Translations under genes and position numbers: made by a program
Origin: Istiophorus platypterus
Lineage: Eukaryota > Chordata > Actinopteri > Istiophoriformes > Istiophoridae
Reading direction: 5' to 3'
DNA length: 64,000 bases
NCBI GenBank assembly: GCA_016859345.1
Contig: CM029118.1
Coordinates: forward strand, 29,383,501-29,447,500
The notes under the pieces: generated by a model
Seen by the model: only the letters and a program-made list of their open reading frames with translations
The model's database searches: none
Told to the model about the DNA's origin: nothing
Shown: one piece after another, positions 12,609 to 24,700 of the stretch
How positions within the stretch are numbered: position 1 is the first letter of the stretch
Layout of the letters: the number at the start of each line of letters is the position of its first letter

Positions 12609-13600
12609 GTGGCTATATGTCATGGCTGAGATGATTACAGTGCATGTTTGTATGCTGGTAACAATTAAGTGTCAGGGAGCTTGTGTAAGGGTTTAAAAGT
12701 TCACTATGTACTAAAGACTAGTTTTGAACTTGGTACAGTTTGAAAGCAGTAGGCCATACCTATAGTTTACCACCTTCCGAACAAAATGTTTACCCTCTCA
12801 AACCTCCAAAGAACAACAGATATGGATGGTAAAAATGTACTATAATGTTGATAAGTATCAGTGTGTTTGCCCAAAATCATATCACTCCCTCTAACTCTTC
12901 TTTTCTGTTTAATTGGCTTTTATGTTCCTGTGGAACGTGGATTATTATTTGTGGTTTCCTCTTTTGGAGATGAAGGTGGATTATTTTATGGACTTGGTTT
13001 ATGGAGTTTATAATGATTTGAGCCTGTAATATCTTTTGTGTTTTGTATAAACCTGTAGAAAATGTGAATTAAACTAAAAAAATCTGCAGATGCGTTAAAG
13101 TACAACGTTTTCACCAGAGTCAAGTAGAGTCACTTCTGAAACAGTCTAAAAAAAAAAGGGTGAGAAATGAAAATGTGAAAATTGGAAAAAAAAAGTTGAT
13201 ATGCTCTTACTGGCTTATAAATCATATAATCAACTACATATTCATAATGGAAAAAACTTGGTCAGCAAGTAGTCATATTTTCTGAAGCAGCAAAATGGAA
13301 TTTAAGCATCATTCAACTTATTACATCAGTGCTTTTTGGACTGTGACCTGTCAAAATGTCATTGAGTGTATTGTATATTGTTGCTTCCAAACCAAACACT
13401 TGTTTTTAAAATGTTCTTAATTCAAAACGTTTGTTTTTTTTGTTTTTTTATGCATTTTGTTCCTTGCTTTGATAAAAACTGCCTGATTAATTTGATCAGT
13501 TCTACTGTAAAGTTAATACCAAGCAATAAATAAACAAATGATATGATGAGGAGAGAGACAGGAAAAGAAAGTTAGAAAGACAGTGAGTCTGTACATGAAA
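12609..13600. other. AT-rich non-coding stretch
   Basis: Short A- and T-runs (for example near 13148-13192 and 13433-13448). No gene or recognised repeat. Confidence 0.45.
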
Positions 13601-13619
13601 GGCGTGAAGGAGGGTTGGG

Positions 13620-13870
13620 TCGATGTCCATCCTGCTCTCCTTCTCCCAACCCCCACCTGCACCTTCTCCAAGCTGCCCTCGCCATCCATCAGTGGGTGAA
13701 CAGAGAGGATCAGGCCCAGAGTAATGAGCCGTAAGCCCCCTTACACATGTTGACGCGCTGCTAAATAAGATCCATTTACCTAGGCTGCCGCCACCACGCC
13801 TCGTCAACGACTGGAGGGGAACGCACCCGCCCCCCTCCGACGCACCTAAAACGCCTTCCTCTCCAGGTAG
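13620..13870. promoter_or_regulatory. Candidate conserved non-coding element (GC-richer island)
   Basis: A GC-richer non-repetitive island inside AT-rich sequence, with CpG-containing words (ACGCGCTGC near 13752, CTGCCGCCACC near 13784). The frames across it have no recognisable domains. Regulatory role is inferred. Confidence 0.3.
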
Positions 13871-13978
13871 TAGCGTTTCTCTATAAATCTGTCTGCGTGT
13901 ATCTTATATAAAGAATATCTGTGTTTGTGCTGTTTGTGTGTGAATGTGTAAGCAATAATAAGTAACAATGATCATTGT

Positions 13979-14048
13979 GCGTGTGTGTGTTTGTGTGTAT
14001 GTGAGAATGTGTGTGTGTGTGCGTGCGCACGTATATATGTGTGTGTGG
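13979..14048. repeat. Interrupted (TG)n microsatellite
   Basis: TG-rich with TATG and GCGTGCGCAC interruptions; a further short TG run lies at about 14215-14229. Confidence 0.85.
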
Positions 14049-14249
14049 GTCTGCCTGTGGGTGGGGAGGGCGGCGTGGTGATCCAGTTACTCAAGACAGA
14101 CAGAAGCAATTGTTCTCTAGTTACAGAGTTTTCTCTGAGACTTAAGGGCATCACTGTCAAGCGCTGAGGCCATCAGGGAAGTCTCACGTTAGACAATTAC
14201 ACTCGATCTGGTTTGTATGTGTGTGTGTGAGTGCATGTTTAAGTGTGTG

Positions 14250-14880
14250 TCATGGAAGGGGGAGGTGACCTCCACTGCTGTAGTTGGGCAACCCTGAGGG
14301 TCAGTTATTTCCTTTGCAAATGTATTCATAGTTTTTATGAATTGTCCAAAAAAGTTGCTGTGGCTTCTCCTCAGTTTCAACTACAATCATAGCCAAAAGA
14401 CACAGAATCTGAAGTTCAAAAAAAGCAGCTATCAGAATTTCACTTTTCAGTTTAAAAGAAACTATATCTTCTTGGTTTGTCTACCCATCCACCAACCTAC
14501 CACCTTTACAGCAACCTGCCAAATGATTGGTGGTTGACTGTAACCAGTTCCACGTCATGGTAAAAGGTGTGTGTCATTCCCAGCCCCTATACGAAAACAA
14601 CCCACTGTATGGAAACAAACACTATTTATACAAAGCATCCTCTCATAACAAAGGAGGAGAGTGGTAGGAGGCACAGAAACAGAGAGGGATGGAGAGAAGG
14701 AAGGAGAAAATTTCTGCAAATCATAGAAAAAGGTAAAAAAGAAAAATAAGACAAAGGGAGAGAGCCTCGGGAAAAAAGAAAGCAGGCAGAAAAAGGGACA
14801 GATGAGTGAGCAAGGCTTTAGTAACGCTGTTGGGGTGAAAGAGAATGCCACTATTAATGAGATGTCTATTTTACCCACCA
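14250..14880. other. Non-coding stretch
   Basis: Purine-rich patch at about 14640-14800 (GAGAGG and AAAGGA words). The complementary Phe/Ser/Leu-rich frame is a composition artefact. Confidence 0.45.
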
Positions 14881-14929
14881 GCTCTCTGTCTCTCTACACT
14901 GCTACGCCTGTTTTCCTCTGGCCCCCATT

Positions 14930-15130
14930 ATCAGTGCACTTGAACCCGGGGATAACAATGAGTTCACAGAGATTGAGAAGTGCCGAGGCCTTAATTGTAT
15001 GTATTTAGTCACGCAAACAGAGGCAATGGCCTGAGAACGCCTAGTTAGCCAATGACATCATTTAGCCACACAGCCACTTTAACTCAATAGGGCTGCTGTG
15101 GCATACAGCTCTCTGTCACTTCACCCTACC
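14930..15130. promoter_or_regulatory. Candidate conserved non-coding element
   Basis: Non-repetitive block with a SOX-like AACAATG at about 14954, CTTAATTG at about 14989 and CCAATGACATCA at about 15049 (CCAAT next to a CRE-like TGACATCA). Called from motif density only. Confidence 0.33.
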
Positions 15131-15492
15131 CCTGCCTACCATCGTTCTGTTTCTCTCTATCTCACTTTCACCATGGAAATGAGTCCCTAAATACCCTGTA
15201 TCTCTTCATCGCTATCTTTATTGTTGTTGTCTTTTCTCTTAATGTCTGTCTTTTTTTCTTCCTTTCACAAGATCAATCTATGTATGACCATTTTCACACC
15301 TTTCTTTTTCTTAGATTTTAACTTTTAATCTTGGATAAACAGAAGTGTATTCAGGTTTTTTTCATGTTGTATCTATAATAAACTTTGATCCAGACTAAAT
15401 ACCCAGCATCAAAAACTGATTTGTGTCTCTGTTTGTCGTCCTCAAACATAGAATTTAAAATTTTCACGTTTGAAAGGTGATTGCTTTGATTC

Positions 15493-15860
15493 TAGGGTGA
15501 AACTAAACGATTATTTCCATTATTGATTACTCTGGCAATTATCTCTTTGATTAATCGATTCAACTGTTTATCGTCAAACTGATATAAAAATGTCAGAAAG
15601 TGGTGAAAAGCCCAGGGTTACACTTTCAATTTGCTTGTTATGTCCAGCCAACAATCAAAAACCTAGATAATTCAAATGTACAATGATTTAAGACCATAAT
15701 ATCAGCAAATTCTCACATTTCAGAACCTGAACAAACACATTTTTTTTCTCAATAAATGATCAAAATACATATATATATATTTTTTTTTTTTTCATTTTCA
15801 AGACTGTTGATTAATTTTTTCTGTCGGTCGACTAAACAATTTATCAATTAATAATTTCAA
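15493..15860. mobile_element. Teleost dispersed repeat (AT-rich, palindromic ends)
   Basis: Begins with an 'aaactaaacgattatttcc' -type start and 'attaatcgattcaactg', and ends with 'gtcggtcgactaaacaat' and 'tatcaattaataatttc'. From memory this matches a frequent teleost interspersed repeat whose two ends are complementary (TAATCGATTA-type words), probably a non-autonomous DNA element. No coding capacity. A second copy lies at about 59590-60000. Confidence 0.65.
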
Positions 15861-16009
15861 CAGTATTCCAGTCGGTTAAAATTTTCTCTATGATTTTCGA
15901 GATTTTAGTGCTCACATGTTCATCATTTTTAAAGCAGTATCTGAAAATATGGGCAGGGAGGAAATGACCTCTTGCTCTGTGCTTGTGTGTTTGGATGACT
16001 GTGAGTGTA

Positions 16010-16157
16010 CATTCTTGTGTGTGTGTGTCTGTTTGTTTGCATGCATACTTTTGTCAATCAATGGTGGTTGCTGGCAGTCACAAAGATGATGATGGCACTG
16101 AGATGTTAGTGCGCCTCACTTGCTCAGCACAAAGAAGGGTATGTGTGTGTGTGTCTT

Positions 16158-16192
<35 letters not shown>

Positions 16193-16240
16193 CTGTGTGT
16201 GTATGTGCATGTTTGTGTGTGTGTGTCTGTGAGTGTGTGC
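16010..16240. repeat. TG microsatellite cluster
   Basis: Two TG-rich tracts (about 16016-16036 and 16139-16240) separated by about 100 bp of ordinary sequence. Cys-Val frames here are artefacts. Confidence 0.88.
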
Positions 16241-16494
16241 GCATAGAGAGGAGGGGTGCTTCTCAAGCAGGGATGTCAGCACTTGAAAAATCAATCACCA
16301 TCTGGGCTCATTTCATACAAAGGACAGAGGGAGAGAAGAACAACACACAAAAACTCACACAAATAAACACACACACTTCTGTATCTTTCATTTCATGCAA
16401 AGACAACAGAGGGCAAAAATGTACAGCAGCGAGGTGCCCCTCTTATCTCCTGCCTTTCTATTTTAAGTGAACACTTCAGTCCTCGCCTGGATCC

Positions 16495-16545
16495 TGCTGG
16501 TATAAAAGCAGGTACAGTTTCCATCTCTGACACACACCTCCACCT
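16495..16545 (+). promoter_or_regulatory. Candidate core promoter with consensus TATA box
   Basis: TATAAAAG at 16501-16508 matches the TATA consensus and lies in GC-richer flanks (CTGCTGG upstream, CAGGTACAG downstream). A start site would be expected near 16530. No transcript or coding exon is visible downstream, so this may be chance. Confidence 0.22.
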
Positions 16546-16574
16546 GACAACTTTTTTTTAAATCAGAGGTTGTG

Positions 16575-16800
16575 GTGGTTGTAGTGAACAGCAATTGTAC
16601 AATTGAGGAGGTAGGGCACAAAAAAAATTGAGGGGTGTTTTCGGGGGAAAGTATCGGCCATGCTGGAGCCTATCTAAGCCATTAGGCCAGTGCTATGCGA
16701 ACGCACTACATCAGGGCCGGTGTGCAAGGTCACCCAAAGCAAACGGGGATAAGAGAAAAGAAAAGCAAAGATTCATCAGCTTGAGTTAGCACCTCAGGTC
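16575..16800. promoter_or_regulatory. Candidate conserved non-coding element
   Basis: Non-repetitive sequence holding the perfect 14-bp palindrome CAATTGTACAATTG (16592-16605) and a CAAGGTCACC half-site (about 16727) of the NR5A/ERR type. Regulatory role is inferred. Confidence 0.32.
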
Positions 16801-17205
16801 AATGGGTTTACCTCCTTTTACCACACCACGGTTCTCATTTACAGATGGTGCTTAACTTGCTTTCAAAACCTGTTTTCATCTTCACATAAGGCACTTTTAT
16901 ATGAGAAAAGTAAATGTTTTATGCAAACAAGATTTTTTTTCTTAAGTATACACAAAAAGCATCAGAAGTTAAAAAGCATGTGTCTGTATGTGTATGTGTG
17001 TGTATGTGTGTGACATGATTTTTGCTGCGGCACTGCCTCCTTTCAGTTGCACAGCTGTGTGAGAAATACCAGTGGCAGAGGCTGCTGAGGCAGCGAAAGC
17101 ATTTAATACTCGACAAACAGTTATCTAAGCCCATGTCCAATAGCTAGACACCACTGTAATGTGACCTACATACAAAGTGAATAAGAATGTTTTTTGTATT
17201 TTAGT

Positions 17206-17270
17206 TGGGGCGCGGTGGGGGAATGGGGCAAAGGGGGGTGGGGGTTGAGGGTGGGGGGTTTAAGGAGGGG
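17206..17270 (+). repeat. G-rich tract with G-quadruplex potential
   Basis: At least eight runs of four or more G within 65 bp on the plus strand, separated by short loops. Far more than the four G3 runs needed for an intramolecular quadruplex. Confidence 0.8.
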
Positions 17271-17938
17271 ATGTGAACAGAACTCATTCAAATGTCAGTA
17301 ATAAAATGGCAAGTATTTCTTTTTGCTTCCCATTTGCCTTCTTCACATCAACCATTTTTCTCCTCCCAGAGAAAAAGATAAAGTACAGTATACTGTAATG
17401 TTACACAACATATTGTGCACTCCTTGGCTTTGAACCCCCACTCCTTTGTTCATTTTAACGCTCATCTAAAGAGGACTTTCTAATTTTTTGAGGAATAAAT
17501 GAAATGACAAGTGGACAAGAGGTCAAAACATGTGTCTCAGGGATGTAGCAGTGGATGAAGTCCCCAAAACTCTGTTTCCACAGACAGAACAGTGTCTGCT
17601 CACTGTGCAATATAAATCTCTCCTATAAAATTCTAATTTTGACTAGTTTTAAAGTAATGTAAATCAATAATATGTGAGGATAGGATCTAATTAAATAAAC
17701 TCTTTTCTAACACTAATGTCATTTGTGTTTTGATCATGATTATCCACCTCACTACTGAGTTTCTTGCTATTTAGGGGGCCAAACATTGAGAAGGACACTG
17801 CTTCAGCTAGTTGCATGGCATAAAATTAAAAGCCCATTATGCATAATTTGAGGCAGAAATGGACAGATTGACTTCAGAACAATTTTGATAGGTTTGGTCC
17901 CAGTCTCAGCCTAAAAATTGATGAATGAATAAAAGCAT

Positions 17939-17939
<1 letters not shown>
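17271..17939. other. Non-coding stretch
   Basis: AT-rich; no gene or recognised repeat. Confidence 0.45.

Positions 17940-18009
<70 letters not shown>
17940..18009. repeat. Pure (CA)n microsatellite
   Basis: Uninterrupted CA run of about 70 bp. Confidence 0.97.
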
Positions 18010-18012
<3 letters not shown>

Positions 18013-19700
18013 AACCTGCCTGGCCACATCAACAGAGCAGGTGTCCTTAGTAATGCACCATCGCGCACTTGGATCTCCGCATCTCAGAACAGAGGGAAAA
18101 GAGGGAGGAGGGAAAAATTAGCGAACGAAAAAAGGGCAGTTGGAGGAAAGAGATGAAAAAGTCTTTTTTTAACTGCTGTATTTTAATTCAGGAAATATGT
18201 GTCAGTGGTAGTATGTTTACTTGTATGTTTTGCTAGCTGCTGGAATTTTGGAGGCATTATGAGGATCTGTCATCCAACTGGAGGTAACCAAGCTATGTGT
18301 GTGCCTCCAACTCCGCTGACATGACACACCAGTGAAACTTGCTTCAGTGTATATCAGTTTTTGCTCGAGTATTGCAGACTCCTACACTCATTATTTTGGG
18401 AATGATCAAAAACATCAAGATGATATATTTTCAGTATCCATATGAGAAATATTTATCAGGAAGACAGGCCACAAGCCCAACTGAGGAAAACTAAGCAGAA
18501 AGAGATGTACTTAGTAAAGACTATGCCTTTGCCCCCTGCTGTGTCTCAGCTACATGGTACATAAATAACCATTATGAATCACGCTGTTTGGTCTCACCCT
18601 GTCGTTTCTCAAACAAGATCCAGTTTCCATTTAGCCACTATGGTTATGAGCAAGCCTCCTGCAACTGTGCACCATTTTGAAGAAAGCAACAAAATAAAAC
18701 AAGTTATGTGTTTATTTAGTACTTTAATTTGCTAAAATGTATAAAAATCTAGAAACTTTATCCAGTTTCAAAGATCACATTTTCAGCTTCTTGGTGTTTT
18801 AAACTTGTCTGCCTAACAGGCTTGCATCCAGTCTAAACCTCCAAGAGGCCAGAGGATGAACCAACTGCAGAATAGCTATGGAGCCCAGAGGAAAACACAA
18901 ACTGCTGCTCAAATAAGGCCATTAGTTTGCGCAAAAGAAGAAGGCTTAGAGATCTATTATCATTTAGAATAAGATTCTGACGTGACACATATTCCATTGT
19001 GAAAGTTTCCCTACATCAAATGTGATAAAATGCAGTTGAAAAAAATCAATATGCCAATTAAGAATACTCAATCATATCATTAGCAGTGTCACTGATGCAT
19101 GTCTGTCTAGGAGCTTGTTGCCTTTCCTCTTTGGCACAAGTTCAGAGGAAATGTCTTGGGTGGTTCACTCACATCAGCTACTGTGGCCTAAGAGATTACC
19201 CTACACAAACTTTATCCCATGCCAATCTATCCTTAGACTGAGCATTTTAAACCTTGTAGCAAAAATCAAGCCTCCATTCAGGGAATCTCCTTTGTAGAAC
19301 TTAAATACATCCCAATGTGTCCATCAACAAAGGCCTCTACCCTTCCTCCTCACTCTCTGTGACACTTTAAGTTTAGGATTGTTCAGTGGGCCTGTGGGTG
19401 GGTTTTTCATTCTTTCCCATTCTTCCTTTATTTTGCTCCTTCTTTAGAGCATTAGGGCAACCAGCCATTGAACTACAACCGCTACTATAAAAATTCATCA
19501 GGATTAAAATGACCTCACACACAAAATTAAAGTTCCCCAATGTACACAATAAGGGCCTGTATCTTTTTTAAGACATTCTCAGCTTCCTTGGGAACAGGAT
19601 TGTTTCTTGACAAAGTGGTCTCTGCTCAACAATGAGCACCTTTCAGACACACACAGGGACTGCCTTTTGAGCTGTGGAGAGAGACGGATTTCACATATCA
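18010..19700. other. Non-coding stretch
   Basis: No gene seen. Holds a GCCCCCTGCTG word at 18531-18541 that matches only the core of a CTCF site. Otherwise ordinary AT-rich DNA. Confidence 0.45.
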
Positions 19701-19708
19701 ATCAAAAG

Positions 19709-19731
19709 GTGGGGGTGGGGGGTGGGGGGTG
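19709..19731 (+). repeat. Short G-rich tract
   Basis: Runs of five, six and six G with one-base loops (GGGGGTGGGGGGTGGGGGG). Compatible with quadruplex formation if the long runs split. Confidence 0.7.
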
Positions 19732-20067
19732 AGAGTGGTCCTTCAAAAACCATGAACAGCTTCAAATGGAGTATATGCTTTTCTCCGTTACTGCTACTAT
19801 TCATAATAACAGCAGACATGGGAGTAATGGAGGGGAGGGGAGTCCTCTTAACACTCTTTTTTAGACTAGCTTTCCTTTATATGGGGACTGAAGCACGATT
19901 CCTCAGCCTTGCCCTGCAATAAGACTGTAGTGGATGCCTAGATTGTACAACATTGCAAAAAAGTCGCTTTGTGAAGAGGCCAAGAGGGACCAAAATTTTC
20001 GGTCTGTGTGCAAGCTTTCATGTTCTTAGAGTGTACATGCAAGGACTCATATGTGTGACTGTAAGTC

Positions 20068-20080
20068 GGGGGGGGGGGGG
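20068..20080 (+). repeat. G homopolymer, 13 bases
   Basis: Single run of 13 G, unusual in an AT-rich region and error-prone for sequencing. Confidence 0.85.
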
Positions 20081-20099
20081 CATTACACCTGTGCAATGG

Positions 20100-20900
20100 C
20101 GTAATGAACCAATGAGTATGTGCAGTGGGCCATAGCCATGCACTGTGCCAGCCATGCACACCACTGCTGCTAATCATGTTGAAAATGGATAAGGTATCAG
20201 AGTAGGTAATTCACAGCTGTATTAAAGAAGCACAGCTGAGATATAATGTACATAACACAAATTAAACATATGGTATTATTATAAGATATGTTTGGATAGC
20301 TGTATTAATTGGTGCACTTCAAAGATCTTCTTATTAGGTCACTGGCTACATGTTTTACCTTCTGCACTTTTTAAGGTATTCAGATCATCTCCAACTCAGC
20401 TCAAATGAATACAGAGAGAGTTAATGAGAGGAGAACAGGCTAAAATCTGTGGAGTCAGTTTAGTGTTCAAATTGCATCAGAACTGGGAGACACGAGAGCC
20501 ATTTTCTTAACTGAAAACAGATGTCAAACTGCAAAAATCAAAATATAATCAGGAGACTGTTCAGCATCAGAAACAATAAGAAAGTTTTATGTTTCTCAAA
20601 TAAATATCACTATGAACAGTTTGATTCAAACATTGAGCAAAGTAGAGGTAAAGATAAAATGGATTAAATTAATCACACATTATATGAAAAAGTATAATAC
20701 ATCCAGAGGCTACTCTACTTCTCCCAATAATACTAAATTGGTTTGTTTTTAAAATAACTGCTGGTTCCAATAACATAAATCACTGAAGCGAGTTGATCAC
20801 CACTGCTGTATTTCCGGGAGCAAAAGCTATGCACACTCAGGTGCGTATAAACAAGATTCTTCCAGATTATCAGTTCGAAACTATTGGTTGTATCTTATTT
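20100..20900. other. Non-coding stretch
   Basis: AT-rich; no gene or recognised repeat. Confidence 0.4.
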
Positions 20901-20959
20901 TTCCACAAAGTACGCCAAATTCTCTGTGATGAATTGTCCGCCTACTAATATGCATAAAC

Positions 20960-21260
20960 ACAAGAAGGGAAACCTGGGAGATTACTCCACACTTGTTCAT
21001 TGCCTCCTGAATTACATCATTTCTCCAAGCTTAGACCTCTGTCTGACATTAAAGTAGATCTCAGCGTAACAGGGGAAAAAATGCATTAGTATTCACTGCA
21101 TGTATGCGTGGCACATGTGTGCTATTTTTAAATAGGGATGCTGTGAAAGTGTGGAATTGGGGACAAGGCAGCCTTGCACCGGGCCGTGACACAGACTTAT
21201 GTTAAACCTAATTAGATCATGATAATAGCTTTAGGGCCCCAGTGATCAATGCTAGAGGTC
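20960..21260. promoter_or_regulatory. Candidate conserved non-coding element
   Basis: Contains CTATTTTTAAATAG at 21122-21135 (MEF2-like, close to palindromic), CTAATTAG at 21208-21215 (homeodomain palindrome) and TGATAATAG after it. Dense homeodomain-type words without low complexity; role inferred. Confidence 0.38.
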
Positions 21261-21314
21261 TGTGGAGATGAACTTTCCTTAAGTTTCATGCTGCATGCTG
21301 GTTGTACTCATTTT

Positions 21315-21317
<3 letters not shown>

Positions 21318-21393
<76 letters not shown>

Positions 21394-21416
21394 TACACAC
21401 ACACATACACACGCAT
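21318..21416. repeat. Long (CA)n microsatellite
   Basis: Pure CA to about 21390, then CATA/CACG-interrupted to 21416. Confidence 0.96.
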
Positions 21417-21419
21417 ATC

Positions 21420-23050
21420 AGAGATGGTTTGAAGGCACTGTTCTATATTATTTTAAACAGACATCTATATGTCCTGTGTCTGTTTGCCATTGGTAGTGAA
21501 TGAGCACAATATTGTTCGACTCATATATATGCTCAGGTTGGAACTAATTAAAATCTTAAATAGTCTGATATGATTCAGAATTCCTTAGTATTGGAAATTC
21601 ATAGAGCTTATTTGACATCACCAGAGTCTTATCCAAGCGTCTGCCATAATGCAATGCTCCACGGTCTCTCCACATTACAAATTGACACTTCAACAGCATT
21701 ATGGTGAAGTCTAGTTTACAGCCTACAGACTCCTAGGAACACTCTCACTGAAGACAAAGAGGATTCCTTATGCTTCCATTACTATCTAATGTAATTTGTG
21801 TAATGTAATATTTCAACATGTCTGCTTCTACTACAATGCTAGCTTGCTTGTGCTATATCTTAATACTGGATGCTTTAGGAATCCCTGTACATATCAGCTG
21901 TGGTTGCACCACTTCTCCATACCGCAACTCAGGAAGAGGAGCACATTCAAGAGACAGAACTTTAAAAATAAAGATGTTGGCTGACAAATTGCTTGTAGTT
22001 GATGCTTGCTTGTTTTATGTTTGTGTTTTGCACACTGTAATTACCTTTGCAAAAGCTTGTGGTAGGAACCAACATTCTTGGTCTCTCAAAAACTCACCCA
22101 GCCATTTAATTCCACAATTGTTTAGGCTGGTTAGCACTTATCTCTGTATATTTGTGTCTGGTCTGGTCAAACAAGAAACTTTAAATGCACAAAGTAGTAT
22201 TTCATCCTTAGGTCACATCCTTTTTTTTTTTTTTAATTAGTCAGCTAATCTATGTAGAATTGATATACCAGCTTTTAAATCCTTTAAACTAAATTGATTC
22301 CATGTCACGTGGTCTAAAGACTGTCTCAGCAACTTTTTTTTCATTTTGATGAGATTATATCTGCAGGGGAACTTCATAAACATATTACTTGGAGATGCTC
22401 ACTATGAAAAGGGTTATTTTAAATCTAGTATTTACAGAGCCAAGAGGTGGACTCGTTTGTTGACCCCAGAATTATTTCTTTGCTTGTTGCTAGCAACATA
22501 TGTCTGTTGATTTCATTAGGCTATGAAGGTCAGATATCCAGAAGGATGCCGTCTTGTGGAGGACTTCATCCACATCGTGGAATATCCTGTCTGGCCTGGC
22601 TTTTACAAACCCACTTTAGTTTTAACCCTAGTGCACACATGTATAGAGGGATGTTTGTTTGGTTGTCATTGCTAAGCCCTCTATTCTTCACCACTCCAGG
22701 CTCATCTCCCATAACATGATGGATTTCATAAACACTACTATTTGCCAGAGGTCAACCTGATTCAAATTCTTTTAGTGCTCACTCGGGTCTGTCATTTCAG
22801 TGGCAGTACCTGCCTGCTGCCTTGCCCTCAGATGATGAGTGCTAACCCTTAAACTGCCTTAGTTGTTTGCACTTAATTGATACAGTGTCAGCCTTTTTTT
22901 TTTTTTTTCGTAAATCTGGAAATAGCATAGAATTCGCTTTTTTGTCTTTGTTTGATACAGTTGCAGTCAGGGAGGCACTCATCATATTGGAAGTGGACCA
23001 CACAGACTAAATAATTTAAACAAATAAATTTAAGTAAATTTTAAAAACAA
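21420..23050. other. Non-coding stretch
   Basis: No recognised gene. Poly-T runs near 22221-22234 and 22893-22908. A possible terminal-exon signal at 22801 is described in the findings. Confidence 0.4.
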
Positions 23051-23059
23051 CCGGTCTCA

Positions 23060-23350
23060 GCCATGGATGGCTCTGTTTATTGATAAAACAAGCTGTCTAG
23101 ACAAAGGTATTCTAGATCATATAATGACCCCCTGAAACCTAAGGAATAAAGGTTTAACATCATTTTAGATACAAAAGACAAAAGCATCCGTCTGCTCGGT
23201 GGTGAATGGTGAGGTGTTAAGCTTTCCATGGCGACATCTATCTCTCGCCACCACCTTGAGGGCATCTTTTAAGCAGAGGAATTTAGCCATTATGTGGCAT
23301 TAACCTCATTAGAAAACACTCTTTAGCTGCTCCAAGATAAAATTGATTTA
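23060..23350. promoter_or_regulatory. Candidate conserved non-coding element with X-box-like word
   Basis: A non-repetitive block with many homeobox-type words (TTTATTGATAAAAC near 23075, CATTAGAAAAC near 23308, AAATTGATTTAC near 23340) and TTTCCATGGCGAC at 23223-23235, which resembles one arm of an RFX X-box. Open frames across it lack domains. Role inferred. Confidence 0.38.
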
Positions 23351-23654
23351 CAGCTGCCATTTCCACCACTGCTCTCGATCAATGGTTAAACTATCCGTTT
23401 TATAGCCCTGTGCACACTCTCTGCTCTTTTCTCCAGAATTCTTTAACTGGTCCTGCCCTCTCATGCCAGTTATGAAGACAGGGACTGGAACAGGACCTTT
23501 CTCTACCCCCAGATTCTCAAATATGGGAGTCACTACATTTATTTTAGAGTGGCATAACAGATCACTGGCAGATTACTTGAACCAATTAGGTACAAAGTGG
23601 CTGTCTTAGTCTTTTCTAGATTTGAGAGTTTTGCCGTGGTCAGCTAAATTTGCA

Positions 23655-23663
23655 TGGGTGGTC
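23655..23663 (-). promoter_or_regulatory. Consensus GLI site
   Basis: TGGGTGGTC is the exact reverse complement of the GLI/Hedgehog effector consensus GACCACCCA. A 9-mer alone is weak evidence. Confidence 0.28.
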
Positions 23664-24499
23664 TTAACTGAGTTATATCTTGTATTTTTTTTTCTTTTCA
23701 CTTTTAACAAAGCTGCTGTAATTTAGTACTGTGATGATCCTGAGCAGCTGCAGATGCAAAAAGATTTTAGGTAGGATTATTGTGGCCTGAACTTTTATTG
23801 GTGTCAGATTGTAATTGTCATTATGGAAAATGTATGCTTTAAGTGAACCTAAAGTGTGTCTTGGGCAGGCAGGTATAATTGGAATGCAACATGTCTCTTG
23901 GAATTGGCCTACAAGTGATTTTTCTAGTAAAGCACCTGAAGTCCTTGGATGTAGAAGTCTTCACAGGTCTACTCAGTTCTGAGAAACCGGAGATCCAAGT
24001 TGGGTCACATCTTGTTTTACTGCCACAGGACTCGAGTCTGTGTCTCAATATGTCCAATACCTAAATGGATCAGAATGGACCTGAGCATAGGTGGTATCCA
24101 GTGTGTTTTAAGGTGAGAGGGAGAGAGAGAACCATGACCTTCTCAGCTAAATGGGGCTTTGCTCTGACAACAGAACTGAAGCTGAGCTTATTTTAGGAAA
24201 ATCAGTAGTCAGCCGGATTTATGCTATGAAATGACAGATCACTGATATTAAATAGGTGAGAACATTGTGTTTTGTCTATCTCTTGCCCATGTCGCTACAA
24301 AATGTTTATATAAGGTGCAGTAAGTGGAAATAGGACTTTTACATGATTTACATAAATTTGTCTTTGACACATATAAACAGATTTTTTTTTCAGTTTCTAT
24401 GATTTTACATTCACTCTTATTATAATTATGTTGCTACTCTTTTTCTCCAGCTGATGTTAAATGACTGAATTAACTGATGGTGCATCATGTTGCTACAAG

Positions 24500-24700
24500 T
24501 GTTTGTGCTATCTTTCTGTATTGGTCTGTTCAGGTCGACTGCATTTATTGAATGGGTTTATCCATCCTAAAGTCTATTCCAGTTAGGTCTAGCGGTTCTT
24601 GGATCCCCCTCAGACTGGCTCTGTTCAGTTTATTTTAGGTAGGTTTTCCATGGGTCTGTTTCAGGTTGGGTCCGAAGACCTCTACCCCGAAGATCATTGC
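24500..24700. repeat. Possible degenerate dispersed repeat
   Basis: Repeated GGTCTGTTCAGG / CTCTGTTCAG / GGTCTGTTTCAGG words (24527, 24620, 24655) suggest internal repetition or an old repeat. Not matched to a named family. Confidence 0.3.

Noticed and set aside
18531..18541. CTCF-core-like GCCCCCTGCTG
   Set aside because: Only the central 11 bases fit; flanks do not.
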